A stretch of DNA of 64,000 nucleotides. Source: Lentinus brumalis. Taxonomy: Eukaryota > Basidiomycota > Agaricomycetes > Polyporales > Polyporaceae. Of the stretch, positions 21,091 to 30,376 are shown piece after piece (positions within the stretch are counted from its first letter, which is position 1; each line of letters begins with the position of its first letter). Position numbers and translations under genes: made by a program. The notes below the pieces were generated by a model, which saw only the letters and a list, made by a program, of their open reading frames with translations, had not been told where the DNA came from and made no database searches. Location: NCBI GenBank assembly GCA_001792895.1, contig MARA01000008.1, forward strand, positions 1,054,001 through 1,118,000, given 5' to 3'.

Positions 21091-22609
21091 CGTGAACTAA
21101 AGGGGTGAATAGGGTAGGAGAGGGTAAGAGGCTGCGTCAAGGAAGAGAAGGTGTGAAAGGGGAAGACGACGAGAAGGGAAGAACAGGAAGCGCAGAACGC
21201 TGAGGTTGGGGCCTCTTTGCATCGAGGTCCTTATACCCCGAGAGCACTCAGCAACGGGGCAGAGACCGGCGGCTAGCCCAACGCTCGGCTACCTTGTGTA
21301 CGCCGGGGTTCGCGGTTACGCTCAACAAGGCGGCCACGGAGCAATGCCTCGCCCGTGCCCCGCTCGAGTGCGAGCGCCATCAGGCCCTTCAGCGCCGCGC
21401 CTGCACGGTGAATATCGCGGAGGTGCTGCATCATACGTAAGGTAAGATCTGCAACCGGCACGTCAAGGATAAGTAACAGCAAGATGACAGTTGGGCCTAA
21501 CAATTGTGAAGAGAAGTGCGTGCCTGACTAGCGGAGGAAACAACCAGGCCTTAAAGTTCTTCTGGCACGGAAGCCCGAGGGTGCGCCCACACGGCGCCCT
21601 CATCGATATGCTAAGCTTTGTCACCGGACAGTTCCATTGGGCTATGCTTGAGACGGAGGCAGAATGAACCACCGACGCCCCTCCACGTTGGCTGCTGGCC
21701 GAAGGCGGTGCATTCGAGGTGAAACATCAGCGCGAAACGCGTCTTGTACGAGGGGCGAGCGGGGGCACCAGCGCATTCAGGGCGCCCCGGCCGGGAACAA
21801 GCCTGAACCTGATATCAAATGAGGCATCAAAAAATGCAGGGATATGTAGTCATGATTGAGTGAAGGAGCGAGGCTAGCACGAAGCATGGCCATGAACACG
21901 AGTTCGGTCGCACTCGGCGTGATTTCGTGCCATATCATCGGGCAGACTCACGCTTCAATCGTACCCCCAGGTCCTCGTCTAGGCAAAGGAGTACTCCGAA
22001 GATTGGCAGCTTCTGCCACCCGGCGGTTGCACGACGAAGGCAAACAGTTTCGGTCGGCGTTGTTGAAGCGCTCACCGAGGGGTACATACGTACTTATGTC
22101 CCGCTCGGAGGTGGCAAGCGCACAGCGCGCAGTGGTGCATGCTCACGCTGCCAATAAATCATGATTCAACGTCGAGCGACCGTCGAATTGTACTGATGGC
22201 AGATCAGGTCAAAGGGCGCAGCTCGTCAGCGATTTGGTCGGCCAATGGTCATCCGGGCTTGAAACGGCGTTCCTGTGCACCTGGGATGTCCGAGCGGTGC
22301 GAACCGCGAGGCACCATTGTATGCACCTGTAGAGAGCAAGCCGCGGGCTATGAGCGTGATTCCGACGTACCTCGCAAGAGTGCCTGCCGGGAACCAGTGC
22401 AATTACCGGTGCAGTTGCCTTCCGTTCTCGAGTAGCTCGGAGCTCAAGTCTTGGCAACATATCTTTGCGCAAGCAGAGCCAAAGGTGGTACACGTTTCGC
22501 GACGGGTGAACAGAGTCGACGACGACATCATGGTCGAAGCTAGGAAGGTACAGAAGCGCCGGATAATGCGCGAACGTTTCGAAGGACGTGGCGCCTTTCT
22601 CCTGCTGCC
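21091..22609. other. Intergenic, divergent promoter region
   Basis: About 1.5 kb between the DUF3455 gene (minus) and the CFA20 gene (plus). A TATA-like TTATACC (minus GGTATAA) at 21231 lies 140 nt upstream of the DUF3455 start. Otherwise only short overlapping frames with no domain. Confidence 0.4.
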
Positions 22610-23698
22610 ATGTTCTCCTCGTCTGTCCAGCCAGGGCTTGTCTCACTGTTCTCGTCGACGGGAAGTGACCCACTGGGTTTGTTTGCCTCGAGAACGGACC
22701 CGTCTTTGCCCTCAGATTCGTTCATCTGCCTTCTGAACGACGCCAGCTCCCAGCCCGCACCACCCCCACCTCGAACCTTGATCACCGCCAACGATTCGGA
22801 CGACTACGATGCAAACGTCTCTCCAAACTATGCTCTCGATCAGACTGTCCTGCACATACAATCACCGACCGTGAAGACGACGTACATCCGATGTCCTCCC
22901 AAACGCCTGAATGGCCCAGCCGGAGTGAGGAAGGATGAGCACCTTGGCTTGAAGCATCCGTGGATACATCTGCAGGTTCGAAATATGGGAAGGGAGTGGG
23001 CCTTTGAGGTTGGAATCGCAGATCAGTCTGGCCGGGAAGGCATCGTGCGATGCTCGACCTTTCAGGTGCGGTATCGTCTCTTGTGTTTCGTACAAGAAGC
23101 TCCTCCTTGCCGTAATCGAATTGTGTGCATATGTCGAGCGTGATACACAACCCTTGTGAGGTCCATGTTGTTCTTGGTATGGTGTTGCGAGCCCGAGTAC
23201 TCGCCTACGCAATGCAGGGGCGGCGCATGCCCTGTTATGTCGGCTCTGTGAGTCGGAGCAAATGATGTGTACGGATCGTTTGAGCTCTTCTAGTCATTGA
23301 TACTTCTGAGTGACATACTGACTTATCATGAGCAGAAGCGGCCGAAGCTGAAGCTCACAAATCCCCCGCTCCTCCTTCTCCCTCTCTCGTTCCCGCCTGC
23401 ATCATCACGCCCGCTCACCTCGTGGTCGACGATCTCCCTGAACCTCCCTTCGCTCCTCCCGCACTTCTCGTCCGCCTCTCTCGCCCGTGCAGACGAGGAT
23501 GAAACAGACCAGCCAGATTCGCCTCCCCCGCTCGACCGCCGCTCCGGGGGAGTGCAGGTCCCGAGCGGCACGTACTCCTACGTATCCTACGTGAAGGTGT
23601 ATGCCACCTGCCGACTGCGTCGAATATGGTTCAGCGAGGGCGGGCCGCAGCAGCGCCTTCCATGGGAGTTCCAGCTGTACGCAGCAGAAAATGAGTAG
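22610..23698 (+). CDS. CFA20-domain protein
   Basis: Two exons (22610-23065 and 23336-23698; intron 270 nt) join in frame to 272 residues. The fold resembles the CFA20 (DUF667) domain. It opens FSSSVQPGLVSLFSSTGSDPLGLF, has a core LHIQSPTVKTTYIRCPP and a strand LKHPWIHLQVRNMGREWAFEVGIADQSG, then RCSTFQKRPKLKL. It closes with the conserved GTYSYVSYVKVYATCRLRRIWFS. In protists and animals CFA20 proteins stabilise ciliary microtubule doublets, and some CFA20-like proteins act in the nucleus. Agaricomycetes have no cilia, so another role, perhaps nuclear, is likely. A Pro-rich acidic loop (about residues 205-225) interrupts the domain. The intron is longer than average here, but the junction is in frame. 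Confidence 0.8.
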
Positions 23699-24029
23699 CC
23701 CGGTACATGTGAATCGCATCGCAATGCGACGTTTGAAGTTGTCATACGCACGAGTCAGGTGGTGTAACTACAACGTTGAGCATAGCGGAATACTGGCAGC
23801 TGCGAGCGTGTAACATGTGATGGACACCGCGATGGACGAGACGGCGATAACTGCACAACAATATCTATATAAGTGAGACTTCTCCAGGTGCTACACAGTG
23901 GTTGGCATACATACAACACTGATCTACCCTTCTATGTGCCCAATACCCATCTATAACCAAGATGATACGACGATAACCCTCGACCGTGACGATATCCCCA
24001 GTTTTGAAAGCTACAAACGGCGTGAACGC
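23699..24029. other. Intergenic between convergent genes
   Basis: About 330 bp between the CFA20 gene (plus) and the MFS gene (minus). Nothing recognised. Confidence 0.4.
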
Positions 24030-26358
24030 TCAGACCGGGACCATGCGTGCACGCGGAATGAAAGCCCAAATGACAATCATAGTCGACATCATAGAGACGA
24101 TGCTGCACACAGCTCCTCGTCAGCATGCCATCCACCTCATCCACACAACGGAGCACGACTCGGACACTCACAACGGTTGCAAACTCGTGATCCCGAACCT
24201 CGACGCTAGGAGACCGGTGAGGAACGGCAACACCGCCGAGCCGGCCTGCCCGATGCCAGCAATATAGCCCATGCAGCCGGTGAGGAGCCAGCGCGGGAGA
24301 ATCTTCGTGGTGTGGTTCATGAGAATCGGGTACATGGGTCCGAGGAGCAGTCCCACGAACGCGACCGCGACGGCGTTCTCGATGAGCGAGGGCACCACCC
24401 AGACCGTCACCTCCAGTCTGTGCATGGGGGAGAGCGTGGTCAACCGTGACGCACGATAGCAGAGCAAATTTGGAAGACATACTGGATAGCGAGAAGAGCG
24501 TAGAGGAAGAGAGCGCGGCGTTCGCCGATCTGCAACTCGCGGTCAGCAGGCTTCGGAGAAGGTGCAGACTGCGGACCTTCTTGTTAAGCCACATCAAGAG
24601 GAGGCGCCCGAGCATAAGCCCTGCGAAGAAGCCGGACGAGATGTACCCAGCATTCGAGTTCCCGTTGCGCTTCTCCTGGACGTAGGTGACACTCCATCCG
24701 CCGATCGTGACCTCCGTGCCGACGTATATCAGCGAAAAGAGGGCGAGGACGTGCACCGCGCGGATGGTGAAGATCTGCTTGTACTTGTTCGTCTGGATCG
24801 CGTCTTGGTCCGGGCTGAGATCGTCGACCTCCCTCTTGATTTCTAAGTGTATGGAAGGGACATGAGTGAATGTCTACCAATTAGACAAATCAGCGAAATG
24901 AGCGCACCATCTTGCCGTCTGCCACGGAATACGACCCACAACAGCACAGAGTTGAGCGCGTACAGCCCCGCTGAGATGAGGTAATGGTACGACCAATGGC
25001 TCTGTTTCGAGAACTGCGTCGCAACAAGCGGAGAGATAAGGGCGCCACAGCCTGCACCCATCCGCGAACGTCAGCGTCGGCCCTGTGCGGGTCCAAGCGG
25101 AGGAGACGTACCGTAAGAGGCGTGCAGATAGCCAATCTTGGTAGGGACATTCTCCTTTGAAGACGCGACGTACCCGTTGCAGTGGGCATTCTGGAGGGCG
25201 AGTCCGAAGCCGATCATTGTGAAGCCCACGCACATGAGCGGGAAGGGCCCCGGGGGAACAGCATCGCATAGGCGGCCACCTGCAGGACGGAGCCTGGACA
25301 ACGGTGATTGTTAGTCCGTCTGAGTAAAAGTTTCCGGCAGGACAGCTCACCGAACAGCATGACCTTCCCGAAGCCAAAGCGGTCGGTCAGATACACATTC
25401 GCCACAGCGGCCGCGACGTAGCCCTGTCGGCCTCGTCAGTGGATACCCGGGAATGAGAAGCCGCGGTACATTCTCGCCCAGCCCGCTTAACCACAGACGC
25501 TGTGAACGCAGTGTTCCGAGACGGTCCACGGGGTGTTGTTACGATAGCTCGTGTCTGTATCCGAGACCGGCCTACGAAAAACGCCGCTGCTGTGACGAGA
25601 AAAAACTGTATGCACTCACGACAGCGTTGAAGACGAAGATAAGAGACACGGAGGCGAATCCGAGCTTCGTAAGTTATCAGCCTTGTACAGCGTGTATCAG
25701 GGATGTTCAATACTCACCCCGTAGTACGACTGAATCCTGGGCAGCAGTGGACCGGTGGTACCGTCGTTCCAGCCGTTCATGAAGATGACAAAGCAAAGTA
25801 GCATGAAGTTGATCATCCGCTTGCGTTTTTGAACCGCCTTCTGTGCAGCAGTGATCGCAGGAGCAGTCGAATCCGTGTCCTCGTCAATCAGCACGGACGG
25901 GGCGAGCGAGCTGGGGAAACTGGGCGCAATCTCAACGTCGTCTCTCTGTGAGGAGAAAACGACGTCATTCTGGAAGCTGATATCTGTCGGACGGACACCC
26001 GAAGAGGCACCCTTGCCGTAGGGATGCTCGTACTCCTTGATGACGGGGAGTTCGATGGCCTCGGGCTCGACCGCGGGGGGAGAGTCGAGAGGGGGTGTCG
26101 GGCGAGCTCAGATCGACGACGAACGCGGTCGCGGGTGAGGACGTGGGTGTGGGGGAGCTTGAGGGAGGCGACAGACCCGGTTCCCGTTACGTCTGGCGCA
26201 ACCGGTCGCAAGCCCGACGTCCGCACGTACGGGGCGACATCCGCGACCTCCTCATCCTCTTCGCGTTCATCGATGGCATTATCAAGGCTGGTTTTCGATG
26301 TCGATGCGGCAGTACGGAGGGAGGGAGTAGCAGCAAGCTCGAGCGTGTGTGAGGACAT
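24030..26358 (-). CDS. MFS transporter (fucose-permease/Bsc6-like group)
   Basis: Multi-exon gene for a 12-helix major facilitator. A cytosolic N-tail (about 150 residues, acidic and Pro-rich) precedes RKRMINFMLLCFVIFMNGWNDG (helix 1). Later segments include TGPLLPRIQSYYG, VANVYLTDRFGFGKVMLFG, FGLALQNAHCNGYV (a conserved Asn pair in this group), HASYG, GCGALISPLVATQF and VHVLALFSLIYVGTEVTIGGW. Near the end are LLLGPMYPILMN and LPFLTGLLASRFG. These resemble the fucose permease/Bsc6 type of fungal MFS; the substrate is unknown. The last exon ends FIVSMMSTMIVIWAFIPRAR, with the stop at 24030. In the N-tail the frame changes twice near G-runs at 26151-26155 and 26091-26095; a base-count error there would restore a continuous tail. 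The gene is divergent from the ALY/Yra1 gene, with 518 bp between starts. Confidence 0.85.
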
Positions 26359-26876
26359 GACGGTGTTTGACGTCCGAGATAGAAAGAAGTCGTCCCTCCC
26401 GCCCTTTTGAGTGCGATCAAGCATGTTCTCGCGGCTGAGAAATCTTCACAGCTGCACGTAATATCGCCACTTATGTCTTTCTAGACCGAGGTATCGGAGG
26501 CGGGAGGCCATGATATGCCTGGCATATGACTGCGGTGCTTCGGTCCGGTGTTTTGTTCCGCTGGATGCGCGTACAATTGGGCAATAATGTCGAGCTGCAC
26601 GCGGTGGTCGAGGCAAGCATCTCGCGCACAACAGCTTGGGTTTGAGGAGATGAGCAAGAGTAGCAAGGCAAGCTGCACCGGACGCGCGACGCGCGAACAC
26701 GAGGCGAGTGACACACTGTGACCGCGCGCGACTCCGAGGCGTGTCGCGCCCCTTGTCCGCCGCACTCTGCACCCGCTTGCTCCTGTCCAGCGTCCGCCCT
26801 TCCTCGAGCATTTCTTTCTATTCACCTTGCAGCGATAACAATATCCTAGTATTTGCTCTAGACTATCGGTTGAACC
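26359..26876. promoter_or_regulatory. Bidirectional promoter region (MFS / YRA1)
   Basis: 518 bp between two divergent start codons. Short shadow frames only. A CT-rich stretch near 26812-26825 precedes the YRA1 start, as is common at fungal transcription starts. No clear TATA box. Confidence 0.4.
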
Positions 26877-27951
26877 ATGCAGAACTACCACCCCCGCCTG
26901 AACAACTACCACTCACACAAACAGAACATCCTCGGAAACCAAGGAGCCCGCCCCGCGCCTGCCTGGAAGCCCAATGCCCGCGCAGCAGCATCAGGCTCAG
27001 GGTCAGAGGTTGGCAGCAAGATTTTGCTGAGCCGTCTCCCGCCAGATGTCGTGGAGAACGAGGTCGAGGTGCGTTCAGCGCGAATACGAGTGTCGCGGCG
27101 GGGTGGCTGACCGTGCGGGTCCATGTCTCTTCCACGTATTCGTCCTCCAGATCCTCTTCTCCAGGACGGTCGGGCCTGTGAAGGATGTCTTTATGGTCTA
27201 CAACTCGCAGGGGAACTCGCGGGGCATGGCCATCGTCTCGTTCACCCGACAAGGGGACGCGGCTGTGGCGCGCGCAAAGTACAATGGAAAGATTGTCGAC
27301 GGACGTGAGTTCTACATTCCTTGCGAACGTTTCGAGGCGCAGGAGTCGGTCAATGTCAGCCCACCTCTTGTGAGCGCACAGTGTGGAGAGAATGCGGGTG
27401 GGAGAGATGTCAGTCCGCGGCAATGGCTACGTGAGGTACCCTCGCTCACACTCGTGCTCCCTCGCGCCTGGGCAGTCTCGTTTTCCATCTCCATGACACT
27501 CACCCATGATGTGCGCGTGTAGGCAGGCCGATAAAGATTGAAATCATCACCGACGACGACGACGCGCGCAGACCAGCACCCGCGCCCGCGCCCGCACCAC
27601 CGTCCCTCCTCAACCGTATCTCGCCCCCTACGCCCGCACAAACCGCAGCTGCAGCTCGCGTCCCTATAGTGTATGTACCATCATCGCTGTCACGGATATA
27701 CTCTCTCACACGTACATTGACGTAGGAATGGCCAGAAGAAAGGCGCCACCGCTGCCGCCGCCGCACCCGTCTCTGGCAAAGTCCGCCTACGCACGAAGAA
27801 AGGCCCCCGGCGGCTGAACAAGCAGCGAGGGCAGCAACAGACGGCGCAGCAGAAGCAAGCGAAGCAAAAACCAAAGTCGAAGACACTGGCGGAGCTCGAC
27901 GCGGAGATGGAGGACTACCGTGCGCACGGGTCGGAGGGAGTCAAGGGCTAG
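26877..27951 (+). CDS. YRA1: ALY/REF mRNA-export adaptor (Yra1-like)
   Basis: Loads mRNA onto the export receptor as part of TREX. Four exons (26877-27068, 27151-27304, 27523-27670, 27726-27951) join in frame to 239 residues. One RRM sits at about 45-120: SKILLSRLPPDVVENEVE (RNP2 region), the split sequence ILFSRTVGPVKDVFMVYNSQGNSRGMAIVSF (RNP1 region) and GKIVDGRRPIKIEII. It is flanked by the Asn/Gly/Ala-rich N-arm and a C-terminal basic tail that includes SGKVRLRTKKGPRRL. The protein ends LAELDAEMEDYRAHGSEGVKG, the short C-terminal helix typical of ALY proteins. Intron 2 is 218 nt, several times the local norm, and lies inside the RRM. Confidence 0.92.
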
Positions 27952-28060
27952 GGCTCGTTCTTAATGAATCAGTGTCCGTATACATATCTGTACCGTCCGT
28001 CGCCTAAGTACGTTCCTTGCTGGTGTTAATTCCTGTCCGTCGGCTTTCCAACGTGCAAAG

Positions 28061-28070
28061 AAAAAAAGAA
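28061..28070 (-). terminator. Pol III terminator of tRNA-His
   Basis: Reads TTCTTTTTTT on the minus strand immediately 3' of the tRNA, as expected for RNA polymerase III termination. Confidence 0.7.
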
Positions 28071-28160
28071 TGTCCCTGGCAGGATTCGAGCCTGCGTCCC
28101 CACGGTCCTAAGGAGTGCATGATCCACAACGTGATGATCTAACCACTAATCGACAGGGAC
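28071..28160 (-). tRNA. tRNA-His (GTG) with an 18-nt intron
   Basis: Read on the minus strand: acceptor GTCCCTG pairs with CAGGGAC, followed by discriminator A. The D arm holds AGTGGTTAG and the anticodon stem is TCACG/CGTGG. The loop TTGTGG plus C gives anticodon GTG, split after position 37 by an 18-nt intron (ATCATGCACT and on). The T stem is GCAGG/CCTGC with loop CTCGAAT. A T-run downstream (plus-strand A-run 28061-28067) fits a Pol III terminator. The mature body is 72 nt; tRNA-His receives its extra 5' G after transcription. Confidence 0.93.
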
Positions 28161-28808
28161 CTGAAGTTCGCTAGTCACGGTCTAATTCTAATGTGCAGGG
28201 GATTGGCAGGAAGACCAGCGCACCTTCGTTTGGTACCGATACGATCTGCATGAGAAGCTTTCGCTCTTTCCAAGTAAAAGAGTGATCAATTGATCAAACA
28301 CCGGTCTTGCGACAGAATTTACAGCCATACCGATAGGTCCCCCTCAACAATATGTACTGATTGTCGGTTGAGGGCGGACCACGAAAACGATGCTTCGGGG
28401 CCTCGCGTAGGCTCACCAGGGCGTGGACGACGTACTTTTCGAGTTCCACCTCAGTCGACTGTCTGTGTACGTCTCTTGAAGGGGCCTGTCGATAATAGAA
28501 CAGCTGTAAGTATGGTGCAAACATGCTTGTGTGTTGAAGCCGTGTTGGCTAGAAAATGTCGAACTCTAGGTTTGTTTACGGGCTTGCGCACCCACCTGGA
28601 CTTCATGGCAAATTGGCCACCATCAAAACACAGCGTTCGAAGGATCCTGCGGGAGAACGAAATCTTATAAAGATACACTGTGCATAGGCTGTGTAGGTGT
28701 ATTGTACGTACTGCTACAAAAGTCTGCACGACCAACAGAGGAGGCAAATACGAATAGGGTATACTGTGAGGGTTAACGCTAGTAATACAACAGTCCGTCC
28801 GTGAGCAA
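28161..28808. other. Intergenic, 3' of the PARG-like gene
   Basis: About 650 bp, AT-richer than neighbouring genes. No supported gene. Contains the upstream flank of tRNA-His and probably the 3' UTR of the next minus-strand gene. Confidence 0.4.
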
Positions 28809-30164
28809 TCAGTTCTCAAGGGTCGCGCTGGTCAACTGCTCCTCGAGGATGCGCATCTCATACGCCTTCTTGAACGGCTCGTAAAGCTTCCCAGGGACAG
28901 CGAAGACGACCTTCTCGAAGGAGTACTTGAACCTAGCTACCTGTCTCGCATCACCAACAGTCTCACCGCAATCAAGAAGCTCCGCCCAGATGCTAGCGAC
29001 GGTCTCAACCTGATTCTCGAAGGAGCATCCGAAAGCACCGAGGGCAAGAACTTTGTCCCCGTTGAGTTCGAACGCACGCAGGACACGCGCCATGCGCTCC
29101 TTCATAGAAGCGCGGATGCCGTCTTCGAGAAAGGACTCCTCACCAGGTTCTATGCGGTGATTGCTACGCACCATCGCAGCATTAACCGGGACAGCGGAGA
29201 CCACGTTGACGGTGTAGGGAGGGATGAAGTCGCCACCAACAAGGTCGCGCTCCTTGCGGGACGGAGAGGAAGGGTCGGATTCGGAGAGTGTGTCGTCATC
29301 GCAGTCTTTCCGGAAGACCACGACGCCGGGGGAGTAAAGCATGGCGTGGTCATGGAGCCCGCTACGATCCTCCTTGCGGAAAGAACGATGTACGTCGTAG
29401 AAGGCCTGTCCAACAGGACCGGTGAGGTTGGCGACGAGAGAGCTCGAGCGCTTGATCACGTCCTCCTGCTCGCTGCTGCCGATGAGGTAGGAACTGTTGC
29501 GCTTGTCGGACGCCGAGGATAGCAGGCCGATTTGGGATGATTGGAGCAAATCGGAAGAGTGTGATAGAGCAAGCTGTCTCGCGACATTGAGGGTCGACTT
29601 GCGAGAGAACTCAACCCGCGTGGAGAGGAAGGGGGAAGAGGGACGAGCGTCTTTCCATGGGCCCAGCTGGGGACAATAATGCGGGTAGAGGACGGTGCGT
29701 TGCTGGCTGAGGACGATAGATGAAGCGATATCGTGCACGATGGGAACGACGGCAGGAGGGGGTCCTTGGGCATCCGATAATTGAGTCATAGGATGCGAGA
29801 GAGAGGGAGCGAGGCGCTCTTCGACGTACTTGCCATCTCCGAGCACTATGTTCTGCGTCTCCAACGCTATCGCTCCCCATCGTTCCCGCCGCTGGCGCAT
29901 GAGAGCCTGTGAGCGCCGCTTGCGCTGCTCGTTCGCCTTCTGCTTCTTCATGCGCTGACGCTTCGCATCGGCGGTGCCTGCTTGTTTCGCTTGTTTGACG
30001 CGTTCGAGGGTTGACGGAGTGGCGGAGCGCCGTGCGCGTTGCTGGCGCTGCCGCGCGTGGGGACGAGGATGTTTGGCCATGCGGCGGCGAAGGGGAGTGC
30101 GGTTCTCGTTGAAGACGTAGGGGTTCGGGGAGAACATGAGTGAGTGGCTCAGAGGAGGCAGCAT
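28809..30164 (-). CDS. Microbial-type PARG-like (DUF2263) protein with degenerate active site
   Basis: Intronless 451-residue frame (a second Met at 30080 is also plausible). Residues 30-95 are strongly basic and may be a nuclear signal. The rest follows the microbial poly(ADP-ribose) glycohydrolase family (TIGR02452/PF10021). It starts RWGAIALETQNIVLGDGKYV, has LNVARQLALSHSSD and SEQEDVIKRSSSLVANL, then HAMLYSPGVVVFRKD and PPYTVNVVSAVPVNA. The C-terminal RMARVLRAFELNGDKVLALGAFGCSF is followed by FEKVVFAVPG. Active members have a Gly-Gly-Gly loop followed by Gln-Glu-Glu. Here the loop position reads DKRNSSYLIGSSEQED, so the triple Gly is lost and the second Glu is Asp. It may bind rather than cut ADP-ribose, or be inactive. 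Its start is 212 bp from that of the divergent PFK-2 gene. Confidence 0.82.
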   Translation of the reverse strand: MLPPLSHSLMFSPNPYVFNENRTPLRRRMAKHPRPHARQRQQRARRSATPSTLERVKQAKQAGTADAKRQRMKKQKANEQRKRRSQALMRQRRERWGAIALETQNIVLGDGKYVEERLAPSLSHPMTQLSDAQGPPPAVVPIVHDIASSIVLSQQRTVLYPHYCPQLGPWKDARPSSPFLSTRVEFSRKSTLNVARQLALSHSSDLLQSSQIGLLSSASDKRNSSYLIGSSEQEDVIKRSSSLVANLTGPVGQAFYDVHRSFRKEDRSGLHDHAMLYSPGVVVFRKDCDDDTLSESDPSSPSRKERDLVGGDFIPPYTVNVVSAVPVNAAMVRSNHRIEPGEESFLEDGIRASMKERMARVLRAFELNGDKVLALGAFGCSFENQVETVASIWAELLDCGETVGDARQVARFKYSFEKVVFAVPGKLYEPFKKAYEMRILEEQLTSATLEN

Positions 30165-30376
30165 CGCCTTCTTATAGCAAAGCCGGTGGCCACGCTTACC
30201 TAACTAGGCGCGGCAGTCGCACGCCTCCGTGACTCCTGATCCATAAGCCACAGAGATAAGATAATCGTAACGATTAGATTAGATCTGGGTATGTACTGCA
30301 GGGCCGCGGGCGCAGCGGGCTGGCTTGTGGTTTGTCCGACAACTGCCATCGCGCTCATCTATCTTTCTCGGGCACG

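Noticed and set aside
24568..24880. Frames inside the MFS exon with many Arg/His residues
   Set aside because: Out-of-frame shadows of the transporter exon on the same strand.
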